Part shown: positions 21,102 to 33,130 of the stretch, in pieces
Layout of the letters: every line of letters starts with the position of its first letter
How positions within the stretch are numbered: the stretch's first letter is position 1
The notes under the pieces: model-generated
Database searches by the model: none
Seen by the model: only the letters and a program-made list of their open reading frames with translations
What the model was told of the DNA's origin: nothing
Program-made: the position numbers and the translations under genes
NCBI GenBank assembly: GCA_000697665.1
Contig: KL197748.1
Coordinates: 181,328 to 245,327 of the forward strand
Reading direction: 5' to 3'
Length of the DNA: 64,000 bases
Origin: Jaapia argillacea MUCL 33604
Lineage: Eukaryota; Basidiomycota; Agaricomycetes; Jaapiales; Jaapiaceae

Positions 21102-23917
21102 CTACACCTTTGCCATCCGGTTAATCACATTACGATTCCATATGTCCAGAAATACCTTTGTGAACTGTATGGCATGACCATACATCATGAAGCTCACACT
21201 TTTTCGGATGCGCTTCATTCCCTTGTTACCGCACTCCACTGCACTTGTGTTGACCATCTGTATGCAGTCATCATATCGCATGGCATTACTTGTGAAGCAA
21301 GCTTGACCGCAGCGAGTGTGGTCATGAGCATGCATCTCATCAATGAGGAAGCGAGTATGGCGAAAGTAGCGAGCTTCGCGGACTAGACAGTAGGGAGCTA
21401 GTTGACAGGCGAAGTCGTAGACAATAACCTGTGGTGCGACTGGAAATCGTGTGTAGATCGCAGAGAAGACATCGTTACGGCCTTCCGCAACAGGAATTGA
21501 GTGAAAGCCAAGACAGATCGCATGTGTGCACCACAGGACGAGAATGCTGCCAGTAAGACTGTTCTTGGAGTAGGTTTTGTAGAATTTATTACAATCGCCC
21601 ATCTGTTCGGCGTCGCGGTCGAGTGGTTGAGCATCGTAGTGAAGCTTTGAATAGTACCGTCGAAGACGAATTGGCGGGAGCCCATAGCATGTACCCGTTA
21701 TCTGCCACGGTTCTTGTGAAGTTGCTAATTCTTGCATTGGTTCAGCGGCGTCATGTTGCGCAAGTCAAGAGTAAACATTGGTGGCGCGTTCCGCTAGCCA
21801 ACCCGCAACTTTGCGTATCTGCCACGGTAAGGGAAGGTTGTGATCTCGATAGCTCTTGATAACCATGCCAATTGCAGGACATAAGCTTTGGAGCCAATCT
21901 GGCTCACTGTCTGACTGTGCAACACCTTGGAGAAGATCAATTGCGTCATATGGTACGAGCTGCAGCACGATATCAGGTGCGGCAATCTGCTGGATGAGGC
22001 TGCGATTTGCCTTGTATTGAGGAGATTGGATGCCACCCATGATGTAGAGCGAAATGAGATTGCTCAGGTCTGGGTAGAGCTGCCCCATAGTGACCCAATT
22101 ATCTGGCAGCAGATTCGTCGGTGCGAAATGTGTCGCAACGGTTACTTCAAGCACCTTCACTATAAAACTTCGTATCTCCACCTGGATGATAGCAGGGAGA
22201 GCACGAGCTTTCCAGGATGAAATTGATTTGATACATTCACTGGTTTGTAACACCTGTGTCGGTGGAGCAACAGTTGTGCTCATATGTGAGTGGTGTATTC
22301 CGAGACTGATCCCGTCTGCAATTACAATTTGCGGCGATGGTCTGCACGTTGGGCAGATCATCCCACTTTCAAGCTCTTGGAGGCTCGTGAATGCAAACCA
22401 GACTCGAACAAAGGTGTCGTCGGAACAGAAACTATTGTCGACCCCATACTCCAGGTAAGTGCGGCGGACTGTCAAGCAATACGCAGAGAATGGAGTCTCT
22501 GAGGCGGTATATGCATTCGTGAATCCATTGAGCAATTCGTGGGTGAAGAGCATGGAGTTGTTCCAATTGAATAGCCCAAATCGCGAAAGGTCTGCTCCAA
22601 TCTGACGACGCCGATGACAACATGAGGGGCAGGCAGCGAGCTCCATGAGTGCGTCGTAGCGCGTTGTCAACCCGTAGATGACTGCTGGTTTCGTCGTACC
22701 AACCAACAAAGGGATTGAGGATCCCAAAAAGCCACAACAGCATCGAGCTGTTTCGTCAAGCTTGAAGTGAGGTTCCTCGAATGTGAGACGTGATGACAAT
22801 CAGGACGCCTCAAATGGCAACAAACACCATCTTGGAGGAGCAATAGGGAGGTGAGAGATGCAAGCTTTGCTACTTGGGCCATCATCGAGTCCAGCAGCTT
22901 TGAACATGAGTGTGTTTTCCTCATCGGCCACTAAATCATTTGCGTCTACCTGTATCGTCGTATGGCTGGTATTGGCGATAAAGCCAGCGTCGATGGCGAA
23001 GGCCATTGCATGTGGTTTGTGCTTGCATCCACCGGAGTACTGACATGATTGGCAGTGCCATCGGCCATCTCATTGTAGGGATACGATACTTCTCTTGCCC
23101 GACTCAAACCGACCAGTAGACGAAATACACGAGAATATATGAGTGTCTCTGAATGGGGTGGTTTGGAGAAGAACAGCAGGTGGGGCGGGGGTAGGGGCAA
23201 TGGATGGAACAAAACAAAGGGCGTTGTAGTATTGTTGGATGATTCGTTGATGAAGGCATGCATGATGTGACCGCCATTTCGGACACGTACATGCCACCCC
23301 GTATTCGTCTGGGCCTCGAGGTAACCGAATGATATGGTAGTATCCACCAATCTATTGCGCCGTTCAGTGCGAAATTCATATGAGGTAGCCACAACACTCA
23401 CTCAAAGCATATCTTGTTGGTGGTCCCAGTCTTGAAGTACCCATAGAAAAGAATCAATACGAAAAATGGACCCGATCCTTGACAAAGCACGCCAGTATGC
23501 GGCACTTGTTTCCGTATCTGCAGTGTCATCAACTGTCAGCAGGGGAACAGATGGCAGACCCATATCGTCACTCAAGGCATAGGCCTCAAATAGCAACTGG
23601 ATGGCAGCACTGTCCCATACTGCAAAGTCCGAGTCTGGGGGTGCCACGTCATCGACGCTAAGCGGGGGTGGAAGATCGTCTTCATGCTCGAGAGCTGTGA
23701 CCGCGACGGGTAGCAATGAAGTATTCGGTGCAGCGTGGTGCACCCCCAATGCTTGGAGGGAGGAATTCGGTGTTGTCTGCGGCACCGATGAGGTTGGCGC
23801 CAATAGTGTATCATTTTGGATTGATTTCTTCGCTTGTTTACGGGCACCATCCTTGTGAAACTTCCCATCCTCAACGACAAGTCTACTACTCTTGAATGTC
23901 GTAGACGGGGTGGTCAA
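21102..23917 (-). pseudogene. KDZ-family transposase, probably one in-frame stop
   Basis: Multi-exon gene from ATG 23917 to stop at 21,102. In order: a variable N-terminus; a SWIM-like/CxC cysteine cluster (ACTCPKWRSHHACLH, about 23,270); WHCQSCQYSGGCKHKPH (about 23,030); a Cys-rich module (LMELAACPSCCHRRRQIG, then NNSMLFTHELLNGF, and ICPTCRPSPQIVIADG, about 22,660-22,300); a helical stretch; and the catalytic region with VYDFACQLAPYC (about 21,420), IDEMHAHDHTRCGQA and SAVECGNKGMKRIRKSVSFM (about 21,240). These are the KDZ RNase-H-fold landmarks and the CxC clusters known to accompany them. A TGA at about 21,765 interrupts the frame just before the catalytic part and no splice site removes it, so this copy may be inactive. 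It is convergent with the partner gene. Confidence 0.75.
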
Positions 23918-24595
23918 GGAGTCTGTAGTGATGAGTCAGTCATCCATCGGATTCGGCCATCCACATATCGACAAACCTGAGTTCTCAATTCGCAGCAAAC
24001 TTGTCTTGCGGTGGTGGGTCTTCGACGACATTTCTACACTGAGGGCTGAGGTATTGAGGAAAAACAGATATCTGAAGATGAAAGAGAAAATAACGAAGCA
24101 AAGTCAACTGTATGTTGGCCGCGAGGACAGCACCACATGTGTCACACGTTGCGGAAAGTTGGCTGGTGATGAAACATCATTCTATTACTACATGATACCA
24201 GTCTACACGTCTACAAAGAAGGTCACAACATCAGTCACCAAAGTGGGGATCATCACGGTATCTGAACTACTGACCTTATATAACTAGTGAGTTTGATCAG
24301 TCTTCACGACCTACGGGTAGATAGGTCATCCTCCGACTCATAGGGATGTAACCTAAGGGACAGTCCATTACACCAATGGCAGCGAAATAATAAGGATTAG
24401 AAACACTTACTCGGTTCCTCACTACAATCCTCGAACAAATCAAGACTCCATACAGTGCTGCGAATAATAATAGCATCATCCTATACCTGACGAGAAATCA
24501 ACATGCAAGCAGGGGCACCTCCCGAACTCGGCAGGTGCCAACAGCAATGGCAGTCCCTTACAGACTTGCTGCAAGGCTATTGCAACAAAAACAGA
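23918..24595 (-). promoter_or_regulatory. Upstream region of the KDZ transposase gene
   Basis: About 680 bases between the transposase start and the minisatellite. It must hold the transposase promoter. A 60-codon hydrophobic minus-strand ORF (LLLFAALYGVLICSRIVV, about 24,420-24,479) is present, but nothing supports it as a gene. Confidence 0.35.
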
Positions 24596-24880
24596 TGCAC
24601 CACCACCAACGTGGAACACCACCAATGTGCTCACCAACCCCCAACATGTACCACCCCCAATGTGCGTAACACCACAACGCGCTCACCATCCCAAACGTGT
24701 ACCACCCCCGACGCGTGTAACACTACTAATGCGCTCACCACTCCCAACGCGTACCACTCCCAACGCGCACAACACCACCAACGCACATACCACCTGCAAT
24801 GCGCATACCACCACAAACACCCGTACCACCACCAACGTGTTCCCCAATGCGCGTGCCGCCACCAATGCGCTGTCCCAATG
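24596..24880. repeat. Degenerate minisatellite, CACCACCAACGCG-type
   Basis: About 285 bases of imperfect short repeats built from ACCACC / CCAACGCG / TACCAC words with an irregular period near 15 bp. The plus strand reads as a Thr/His/Ala-rich low-complexity peptide in several frames, which is a by-product of the repeat. Confidence 0.7.
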
Positions 24881-25189
24881 CAGCGCGCACCTCAGAAAAG
24901 AGTGCACCATGCGCCAACGACATCCACGCCATCCAGCACCCCTCTCGAAACACGACATAGGTTCAGTATTCAGAAGAGGCAACATGGGCGGTCGCCCACC
25001 GATTGATCCATTGGCGAGGTAGGGATGTCCGAAACAATCCGAGTGAGGAGGTCGTCAGGAAGGACCGTCTTGGGAGCTGGTTGAGGATATAGAGGTGGAC
25101 TGTGAGCGTGAGGTCGGTAAGCGGGTGGGGCGAATGTCGAAAGGTGACATGGCAGCTTGGCGTGGGTATATGGGTGGCTGGTGATCCCA

Positions 25190-25262
25190 GGAAATTAGGG
25201 GACGGTTCAGTCCTCTGAGATCAGGGACGGTTCAGTCTGAGGAAATTCATCAGCGGTTATCC
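25190..25262. repeat. KDZ right terminal repeat region
   Basis: Two direct copies of GGGACGGTTCAGTC (25,198 and 25,224) about 26 bp apart, inverted relative to the left end. Flanking bases continue to match weakly to about 25,262. Confidence 0.55.
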
Positions 25263-25439
25263 CCCGAGATTATAGAATACCTGATTTTCTGTCCTACTTG
25301 TACAATACAACACAAGCGCGACGATTCGATCAGAGAAAATAACGAAACAGGGGATGGAAACAGGACATGGGTGGAGAATCTCGATGAGCGAGACGAACTG
25401 GTTATATTAACCCTTCCGAGGGGCCCAGTTTTTGGTGCC

Positions 25440-27149
25440 TCAGGATTTCAGCCCTTCCAACACTTCACAAACTTTCTCCATGCTTGGCCGTGCATATGGG
25501 TCTCTCGCTAGGCATCCATCCACCAACCACCAAAGCTCGTCATTCATAGTCGTGTCCAGTATCATCTGGGGTGATGTTGGTCGACTCGGCCTTTCACCCA
25601 TAGAAAGTGCAAGCCCCACTTTGGTATCGTCTTTGATGTATGGGAATGGGGGTTGACCTGTAAAGATCTACTCCCGATACATCTTTCGATCAGGCGCAAA
25701 TTTTCGTCGGATGAACACGTGTGACATACCTGGATGATGAGGCACCCAAAAGCGAAAACATTGCTTGCCTGTGTATGGATGGTCTCTGACAAGAGCTCCG
25801 GGGCAGTGAAGCGGATATAGGGATTGAGTCCTGAAAGCAGCCCCGCTTGCCTGAAGAATGGGACGAGGCCGCAATTTTTGAATTGGGGTGTTCCACCTTT
25901 CCTGATAAGGATGGTGTTCTGGGGGAGGAATCAACCAAGGCTTCCCGTCGGTCCTGGAGGATTGAGAATTGACTCACCCCGTTGAGCCCTCCGTGGATGA
26001 GTCCACTTCTGTGGATGTATGCTAACCCACCGGCAAGGTCAGACGCCTGTGGCAAAGCATTGCTATCAATGTCATCCCTGTTCCACACCCAATCATGAGC
26101 TTGAGACCTACTTACAAGCTGGCAACGCTCAGACTGGGACCGGGGGGTAAGGTAATCCATTAAGCATCCATATTCAGCCCACTCGGTGACCAGAAATATC
26201 ATATCATTGCGGATAGCATAATCCCGAACGGGAAGCATGTTCGGATGGTCGAGGCGTTTCACGTCTCTATAAAACCGAGTGCGAAAATTCTGGAATGGGT
26301 AAATATCACTCAAGTTGAGAACAGTCACCGATAAACTGGATGATTGCACCTCTAAAATTCTCTGCCTTCCATCGAGTGGATTGGTTATGTTCAACAGAAC
26401 GTAAGGCACTGTGACAGCGACGGGCAGCAAGAAATTGCCACAGATTATGGTGCCCTTGTATATGTAGGATAGAGCGCCCCGAATAGGACCCTCTTCAATG
26501 GAAATAGAATATCCCTGGCTTGTCACGGCGCATGCAACCTATGCTTTCCACACTCACCTCATCCTCCGTCTGTAGCCGGTCCCCAATAGAGAGACCAAAC
26601 TGGCAGATAAGATATTCAGTGCCTTTGGGAAATCTCTGGGCAAACAGCTTGTCACATCAACAAACCTTGAAATCAAGATAGACTCCATCTCAAATAGCCG
26701 TTAGCGTGATATAACTGATATTTGGCATGCCTGACCTAACTCCAAAATGGGCTTATATTGTTCCAACACACGCCTCACAAGCTCATCATTTTCGGGAAGT
26801 GGTTCACCCTAGGGGAAATACTTAGAGGTCGCTGAATTTAATACAGAATGATACGGCTCACCTCCCTGACGACATTGATCCATTGGGTGTCGTGGGTAAT
26901 TGCTACACTGACAGCTGGACACTAGAGAAAGTATTGTGGACGAAATACAACGCCAATAGGACTGAATCAACAGTGTACTACAAACCGCATCGAGAAGATA
27001 ATCGTTGACAATATCTGCGGGGTGGAATGTCTGGATGGTTATTAATGCCCACCCCAATATTATGGGAGGAAGATGCTCACATTTGCGTGCCTGGGAATAT
27101 GCTCGACGACAACGTGATAACCATGGTCGCGACTGCATACCCTCTCAGA
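25440..27149 (-). pseudogene. P2, 3' part: kinase-like domain, cut off from its 5' part by a LINE
   Basis: Exons read on the minus strand from the LINE border: 27149-27081 (SERVCSRDHGYHVVVEHIP), 27030-26996, 26921-26862 (AVSVAITHDTQWINVVRE), 26808 to about 26,737 (LVRRVLEQYKPIL), about 26,632-26,570, 26,521 onward, and a last exon ending at TGA 25,442-25,440. The C-terminal half is a TKL-like kinase fold: FYRDVKRLDHPNMLPV, FLVTEWAEYGCLMDYL, LAYIHRSGLIHGGLNG, FTAPELL, NVFAFGCLIIQ and DPYARPSMEKV. Catalytic signatures are lost: no Lys in the VAIK position (PVAVTVPYV), HGGLNG in place of the HxD loop, and NCG in place of DFG. One predicted intron near 26,640 would be only 30 nt, so that junction may be damaged. 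The 5' half of the gene lies at 34,045-35,104. Confidence 0.7.
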
Positions 27150-27314
27150 GAACCTCAGATATCTTGACCCTGGGGGCTTCTTCTTCGGCAACCACCACCA
27201 CCACATTCGGAAACTTGTGCAATTCTCTCTCTGGTGGTCGCATAGAATACTATACTGCATAATACACTCTGAGAATCTCAACAAAAGCTATTGAAATCAG
27301 TTGCTCTAGTACTA

Positions 27315-28969
27315 GATGCCTCCAGGAACGGGGGGGACATAGAAATGATGTGGCACCACCCAGCAGTCAAGGAGGATCGACGAGGACTCCTCAGTCTAGA
27401 TACGGAGGACCTAACACCGCCTTATCTCGAGACCAACTACTAGCTTCGGGCCTCACAGAAATCAAGACTGCGGTAGATGCTCGATCCTTCTTGGAATGAC
27501 ACGGATATGCACAGACGCGAGAGATACTTGAAACATCGGCTTTGTCCAACATTTTGTTCTTGCTATCACAGGAACAGCCAGTGAAGGTGTTGCAGGAAGG
27601 GATGAGGGCGGTAGCATGGATATTGGATGGAGTGGAGGCTCAGATGAGGGCGAAAGAGACGGCGGAGTATGTATGGGAGAAGATGCAACCGATGGTGAAG
27701 GGGGTCCTAGACGAGGGGGCGAAGAGGATGGAACGAGTGACGGAAGAGCTGGAAGGAGCAGTGGTGCGATTGACGAGGACAGGGGATGAGGCTAAAGAGG
27801 AAATTACAGGGGCGGTCACAATGCTGCAGGAGACAGTGGAAGGAGTACCGGTACTGGCACCACAGGCATCAACCCCGACGAAGATGGATTATGCTACTGC
27901 TTTGAAGACATGCTTACCACTCTCGCATCACACCATCCTTGCTTGAGGACGTATTCGTAACAAGCAGATTCTCATCGATACGGTGGACGGTGTCAGCACC
28001 TCGTTGAGGGATATGGACGAAGCCACACTGGTCGAGAAGTCCAATACTACACACAATTGATGAAGGAGAATGGGATCGAATACGAAGGAGAGGCGAGGGT
28101 AGTGGGGATGAGGAAGTTGAGGAACAGGGGAGTGATTCTGGAGATGAATTTGGAGGAGGCGGCAGAATGGCTGCGAGGTGCGCCAGTCCAGTTTTCGTTC
28201 ACCCAACACTTCGGAGATGCGGTATCGGTGAAAGATCGTGTGTTCCCGGTCTTGGTGGAGTTTGTTCCAGTTACATTCCAACCAGAAGCTCTTGGGGAGA
28301 GCAAGCGGGTCGAGAAAGTCAACGGAATGGCCAGGGGGTCGATTGGGGCCATGTCATGGGTGAAGCCCATATATCGATGGAGTGCGGGCCAGAGGACGGC
28401 TCATGCAGTAATACGGGCCAGGTCTGCGATGGCGGCGAATGCAATTATTAGGGATGGGGTGGTTCTGGCAGGTAAGCGAGTTTGGGGGAGGAAGCTGTTC
28501 CGCGAGCCAGTCAGGTGCTTGAAGTGCCAGCAGTTCAAGGGTCACTATGCATCAACATGTACCAGCGACAGAGATACATGTGGTACCTGCAGGGAGAACC
28601 ATCGAACAGCTGAATGTCCTCACATCCAATCCAGGGAAACGATTCTGTGTTAATTGCAAAAGCACAACACACTCCTCATGGGACCGAATGTGCCCTACTT
28701 TCTTAACGAAAGCAAAGGAGTTCCAAAAACGCTATCCCGAAGACCAATACCGATTTTACATGACGGATGATCTGGAGACGTGGGAGGTAACGGAGGGAGA
28801 GGGGACAAATAAAGAAGTGTACGACACTAGGGGGGATGAGGATCGACAGGAAATGGATGGTGGTGGACAGAGAGTTGTATCACAGAGACGCGGAGGAGAA
28901 AGCCGAGCATGGGGTGACGAGGAATGGGAGGGTACGGAGGAGGAGGGAGAATGGAGGGAGGTGAGCTGA
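27315..28969 (+). pseudogene. LINE ORF1 (RNA-binding, Gag-like)
   Basis: The N-terminal region is broken early (stop at about 27,340, frame shift, stop near 27,497). Then come a helical region (VKVLQEGMRAVAWILDGVE and a long amphipathic stretch), the family segment DYATALKTCLPLSHH, a further frame shift near 28,040, RKLRNRGVILEMNLEEAAEW, and three zinc knuckles: CLKCQQFKGHYASTC, CGTCRENHRTAEC and CVNCKSTTHSSWDRMC, the last in another frame. The C-terminal tail is acidic and Gly-rich. In Tad-type elements this protein binds element RNA. Confidence 0.7.
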
Positions 28970-31553
28970 AGTCGTGGGGGAGGACCTCAACCATCCCAGA
29001 AGGCACAGGCAGCAGCGATGTCATACGGGACTCAGACGACCATCGACAGATATGTCAACTCACGATACTCGACCAATGCAGGACGACAATGAGCACGTGC
29101 CAGCGAGAAGGCTTAGAATTTGGCAGCAAAATATGAACGCTTCACCCATCGCACAGGACGAGTTCATCAATGCCCTACACGCTGACCAATACGATCTCGC
29201 TCTCATTCAAGAACTGTATATCAATTCGAGAGGCAATTCGCGTTCACTATCACAATGGTATCCAGTTTACCCATCGACACACTTCGACAGACCTGGCAAA
29301 ACCCGCTCCTTAATTTTGGTCAATTGATCCGTCCCATTGGATAATTGGTCCCAACTCGACTTGCCCTCACCGGATCTGACAGCAATTCAGATGGTCGACT
29401 GGTGTTGTACCATAATTATAATCAACATATACAACGACCAGAATCACGCCAGAACTTTGAAGACACTCGACGACTTTATGAGGTCCCTTCGTGCCAGAGC
29501 CAATCTCCCGAATAGGCGGAATCGCCCAATCCATGTCATATGGGCAGGTGATTTCAACCGACACCACCCTTTGTGGGACGAAGGTCGCAATTCTCATTTA
29601 TTCACCGCGAAGAACCTCGATGACGCCCAGGTCCTCCTCAACCTACTGGCAACCTACAACATGAAGATGGCATTGCCGAAGGACACCCCGACTCTCGTGG
29701 CTAACGGCACTGGTAATCTAACACGCCCCGACAACGTCTTTGTGAGCTCGGAATTTCTCAATGCATTCGCTCGATGCTATACAATACCAGACACGAGACC
29801 ACCCAACACCGATCACATCCCGATAATCAGCGAGGTCGATGTATCTTTGGCGACGGATGAAGTTCAGCTGAGACGGAACTTCCGAGAGACTGACTGGAGG
29901 GAATTCCGGAAGATGTTGGCCACTAAGCTCACGGCCGTGCACTGGCTAGAGGAGATCGAGACAAAAGAGGAACTCAAACACCAGGCCCAGTATCTGGAGT
30001 CAGCGATTGTGGAAACGATTGAAGCTCACATCCCAATGGCCAAGATTTGCCCATTCTCCAAGTGTTGGTGGTCCAAGCACCTCACGGCTATGCGCCGAGA
30101 GATGAAGAAACTGGGAAGGAGGTCATATGCACGAAGACAGGATAGGGAGGATCTGGCGCATGAGTTATATCGCAAGCACCGTAACCAATACGCATCAGCT
30201 ATCGCAAAAGCGAAGGCGACACACTAGGATAACTGGCTACTTATGCTTGACGAGAAGTCCTTATGGACGGCCCATCATATTGTCTCAGGGAACTCATCGG
30301 ACGGAGGGCGTACCCGTATACCCACTTTGCGCAAACAAGACAAACATGTAGGACCTGTTGAAGCAGTGGATAATGCAGCAAAGAGCGAGTGGTTCGCCAA
30401 AACATTCTTCCCCCTACCTCCAGAGCACCTCGAGATGGCACAGGGCCTATTCAACTATCCCCCACCGAAGTTCGCATACAAGCCCATAACAGACCATCAG
30501 GTAGTAAGGGCAATCAAAAGGCTCAAGCCCTACAAGACACCCAACACGAAAGGGATATCGAACTCGGTTCTCATCAAGTGCTGTGACCTGTTAGCGCATT
30601 GCATAGGTGTTCTGTATCGTCAATCGTTTAAGCTTGAAACGTGGATATGGACAGATTCCGACACACTTGTGCTATGAAAACCAGGACGAGGCGACTATTC
30701 TGTACCCAACAACCACCGACCAGTGACCGTACTCAAGAAGATCGGCATGGTGGGTTCATCCTGTATTGGAGAGGACATCAAGGATGCCACCAAAGCTTTT
30801 GGCCTTCTCCCACCCACCCATTTCGGATGCCGACCAGGACATTCGACAACTGACTCCCTTCACTATGTCGTATCGTTCATTCGTGATACTTGGAGAAGAG
30901 GAAAAGTGGTAGTTGCCTTGTTCTTGGACGTGAAGGCGGCTTTTCCTAGTGTCGTGATCAGCCGATTAGTCCACATTATGAGAGAGAGAGGTATTCCACA
31001 TGAATATACGGACTGGGTCAAACGGCGATATGAGGGAAGGAAGACAGTTCTCACCTTTGACGGCCATCGTTCGACGGAACACACACTCTACGGAGGAATT
31101 GACCAGGGTGACCCATTTTCTGGCATCACCTTCCCCTTCTACAATGCTGAGTTATTGGAGATGGCTGATCAAATGGAGGGGGTTGATGCTGTGGGGTTTG
31201 TGGATGATATCGCCTTGCTGGCGGAGGGACACATTTGAGGAGGCAGGAGAGAAGATGAGAGAGCTGATGGAGAAGCCAAGGGGTGGACTGGAGTGGTCGG
31301 CGGATCATGCTTGTGTGTTTGCTCTGGAGAAAACTGCGTACGTTGGGTTTGGAAGGGAACGAGAGAAAGATCCCACAGGCGAGCATAAGACTCAACTGGT
31401 GCCACAGCCACCAATTGTCATCAGAGGACAAGCCATCAAGCTGAGTACATCTCACAAGTTTCTCGGACTCATTCTTGACCAAGAACTTCGTTTCGATGAG
31501 CACTGCAATCACGCAATGGAGAAGGGGATGGATTCGGTGATGCAAATACTGTA

Positions 31554-31922
31554 TCGTCACAACCAATCCGGCGGGGGTTGTGACACTGGACAGGCCCGCC
31601 GCTTTGGGGATGAGCGGCGGGGAGGTCTGTGACACTGGACAGAGGGGTCAAAAGCGGCCGGGATGTCGGTCCAACATGACCAAAAGCAGTGCCGCAGGCG
31701 TGCTACGGAAGCGTCCCCAACGACACGACGGCATTTTGAGGTTTATTGGACTGTTCGGGCCGTTTTCTGCCCCCAGAGCCCCGCAGGGACAAAAAGTTTA
31801 GGTTATTTCAATTTGTGGAATAACTGTCACAAGCGGCGGGGGCGGCTGTGACAGTGGACACGAGCCAAAATCCGGCGTCGGCAGAGCATTCGTGACATGT
31901 GACTGCCGCTTTGGTCGTGACA
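31554..31922. mobile_element. 369-bp MITE with TIRs and 8-bp TSD, inside LINE ORF2
   Basis: Flanked by ATACTGTA (31,546-31,553) and ATACAGTA (31,923-31,930), an 8-bp duplication with one difference. The ends TCGTCACAACCAATCCGGC and, inverted, TGTCACGACCAAAGCGGC match over about 18 bp. It is GC-rich, contains two copies of GTGACACTGGACAG, and encodes nothing. It separates the RT region from the following thumb-like part of ORF2. An 8-bp TSD with short TIRs fits a hAT-like or similar non-autonomous element. Confidence 0.7.
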
Positions 31923-32736
31923 ATACAGTACGGCGGTTGACAAAGTCAAACGGGAGGATGGCGAAGAAGCATATCCGGCGACTCTATCTGGCAGTGGTGG
32001 TGCCAAAAATGCTATATGCTGCTGACATCTTCTGCATTCCTCCCCAGAAGAAGAAACGAGGCACGGGCAAGTTTATATGCAAGCTTAGTCAAGTCCAGAG
32101 ACAGGCAGCTCTACGGATTACAGGGGCTATAAAAACAATGGGGAACAATATAGTTGATGCTCACGCAAACCTCCTTCCATTCCATCTGCTCGTTGACAAG
32201 ATCTGTCACCGGGCAACAATGAGACTCGCTACACTTCCAGAGCGCCATGCACTCTCCAAGAAGATAAAGAGAGCCTCAAAGCGATGTGTCAAGAAGCACC
32301 TGAGTCCCCTACACGAGCTACTTAGTGCATACAAGGTTGATCCAGGCGGGATTGAGAAGATTGAGAGGGCGAAACGGGGTGTCAAGTGGGAGCCCACATT
32401 CACAACGAGGATTGCCCAAAGCCGGGAGGAAGCGTTGAATGAGGAGAACGAGGCCGAAGCAGATGTATGCATATACACTGACGGATCGGGCGTGGATGGG
32501 AAAGTTGGAGCGGTGGCAGTCCTTCAAAGGGAGGGGAGGGTGGATAAGGTGCTGAGGTACCATCTTGGGAGCGGAAAGGATCACACGGTGTACGAAGCAG
32601 AGGCCGTAGGACTGGTGTTGGGAATGGAGCTGCTGAGCCGGGAGAGGGGTGTTCGAATGGCAGAACTCAAGATTGACAACCAGGTGGCGATACAGGGAAC
32701 ATTGAATGTCAAACCTGCGCCAGGACACTACATTCT

Positions 32737-33130
32737 TGTCACGGTTTCCATAAAGGATCCCACAATTCAACCCTAACCTAGAAGGTTCAGTCTAGATCGT
32801 CGAACATAACAAGCGCCAGGTAAGTCATCTGATAGACACCTCCAGATCCCCCTGATGTCATAGAGAACATTCCAGAACTCCGTAGTAATCCAGATTTCTC
32901 TGAGTANCTGCGGACTACGCCGCAGTCGCTCTAGATTTCTCCGAGTATGTCAAATGACCTAACTCAGGACCATAACTCAGGATAGTTACTCAGGACTCGC
33001 AGTAGAAGCACGGGCGCAGCAGCCCCGCTTAGTGATAGATGCTTACATGTGTGTAGATAGATTGTGTATATATAGCTGGTGGAACTGGGCATAACACCCC
33101 AGCTTTCAGTTGGCTTTTTCTTTCTTGTCA
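32737..33130 (+). mobile_element. Solo LTR of the Gypsy family at 41 kb, in the LINE RNase H region
   Basis: 394 bp, TGTCAC..TTGTCA, closely similar to the LTRs of the 41,375-48,152 element. ATTCT flanks both sides (32,732-32,736 and 33,131-33,135), a clean 5-bp target duplication. It lies within the RNase H part of LINE ORF2, so it arrived after the LINE. One ambiguous base (n) occurs at 32,907. Confidence 0.9.

Larger units (their letters stand above)
18880..25265. mobile_element. KDZ (Kyakuja-Dileera-Zisupton) DNA transposon, two convergent genes
   Basis: The interval contains a KDZ transposase gene (-) convergent with a seven-exon partner gene (+); their stop codons are about 50 bp apart. 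Both flanks carry related inverted repeats built from GGACGGTTCAGTCC-like motifs (left about 18,901-18,990, right about 25,190-25,262). Exact termini and a target duplication could not be fixed, so the limits are good to perhaps 50-100 bases. On its right side the element holds a minisatellite and about 300 bases without recognisable content. Confidence 0.65.

Noticed and set aside
24297-24479. Small hydrophobic minus-strand ORF as a membrane protein
   Set aside because: Only 60 codons, no paralog, and it lies in the KDZ upstream region; nothing supports expression.
24503-25022. Thr/His-rich ORFs of 130-167 codons
   Set aside because: They come from the minisatellite, are open in several frames at once, and show no start context or homolog in the window.
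27150-27262. Minus-strand ORF reading RPPERELHKFPNVVVVV as a start for the kinase-like gene
   Set aside because: It lies beyond the target duplication and therefore within the LINE 5' leader; the true upstream exon is at 34,045-34,676.
28974-29136. Separate gene between LINE ORF1 and ORF2
   Set aside because: The frame is the beginning of LINE ORF2 and its leader, continuous with the endonuclease.
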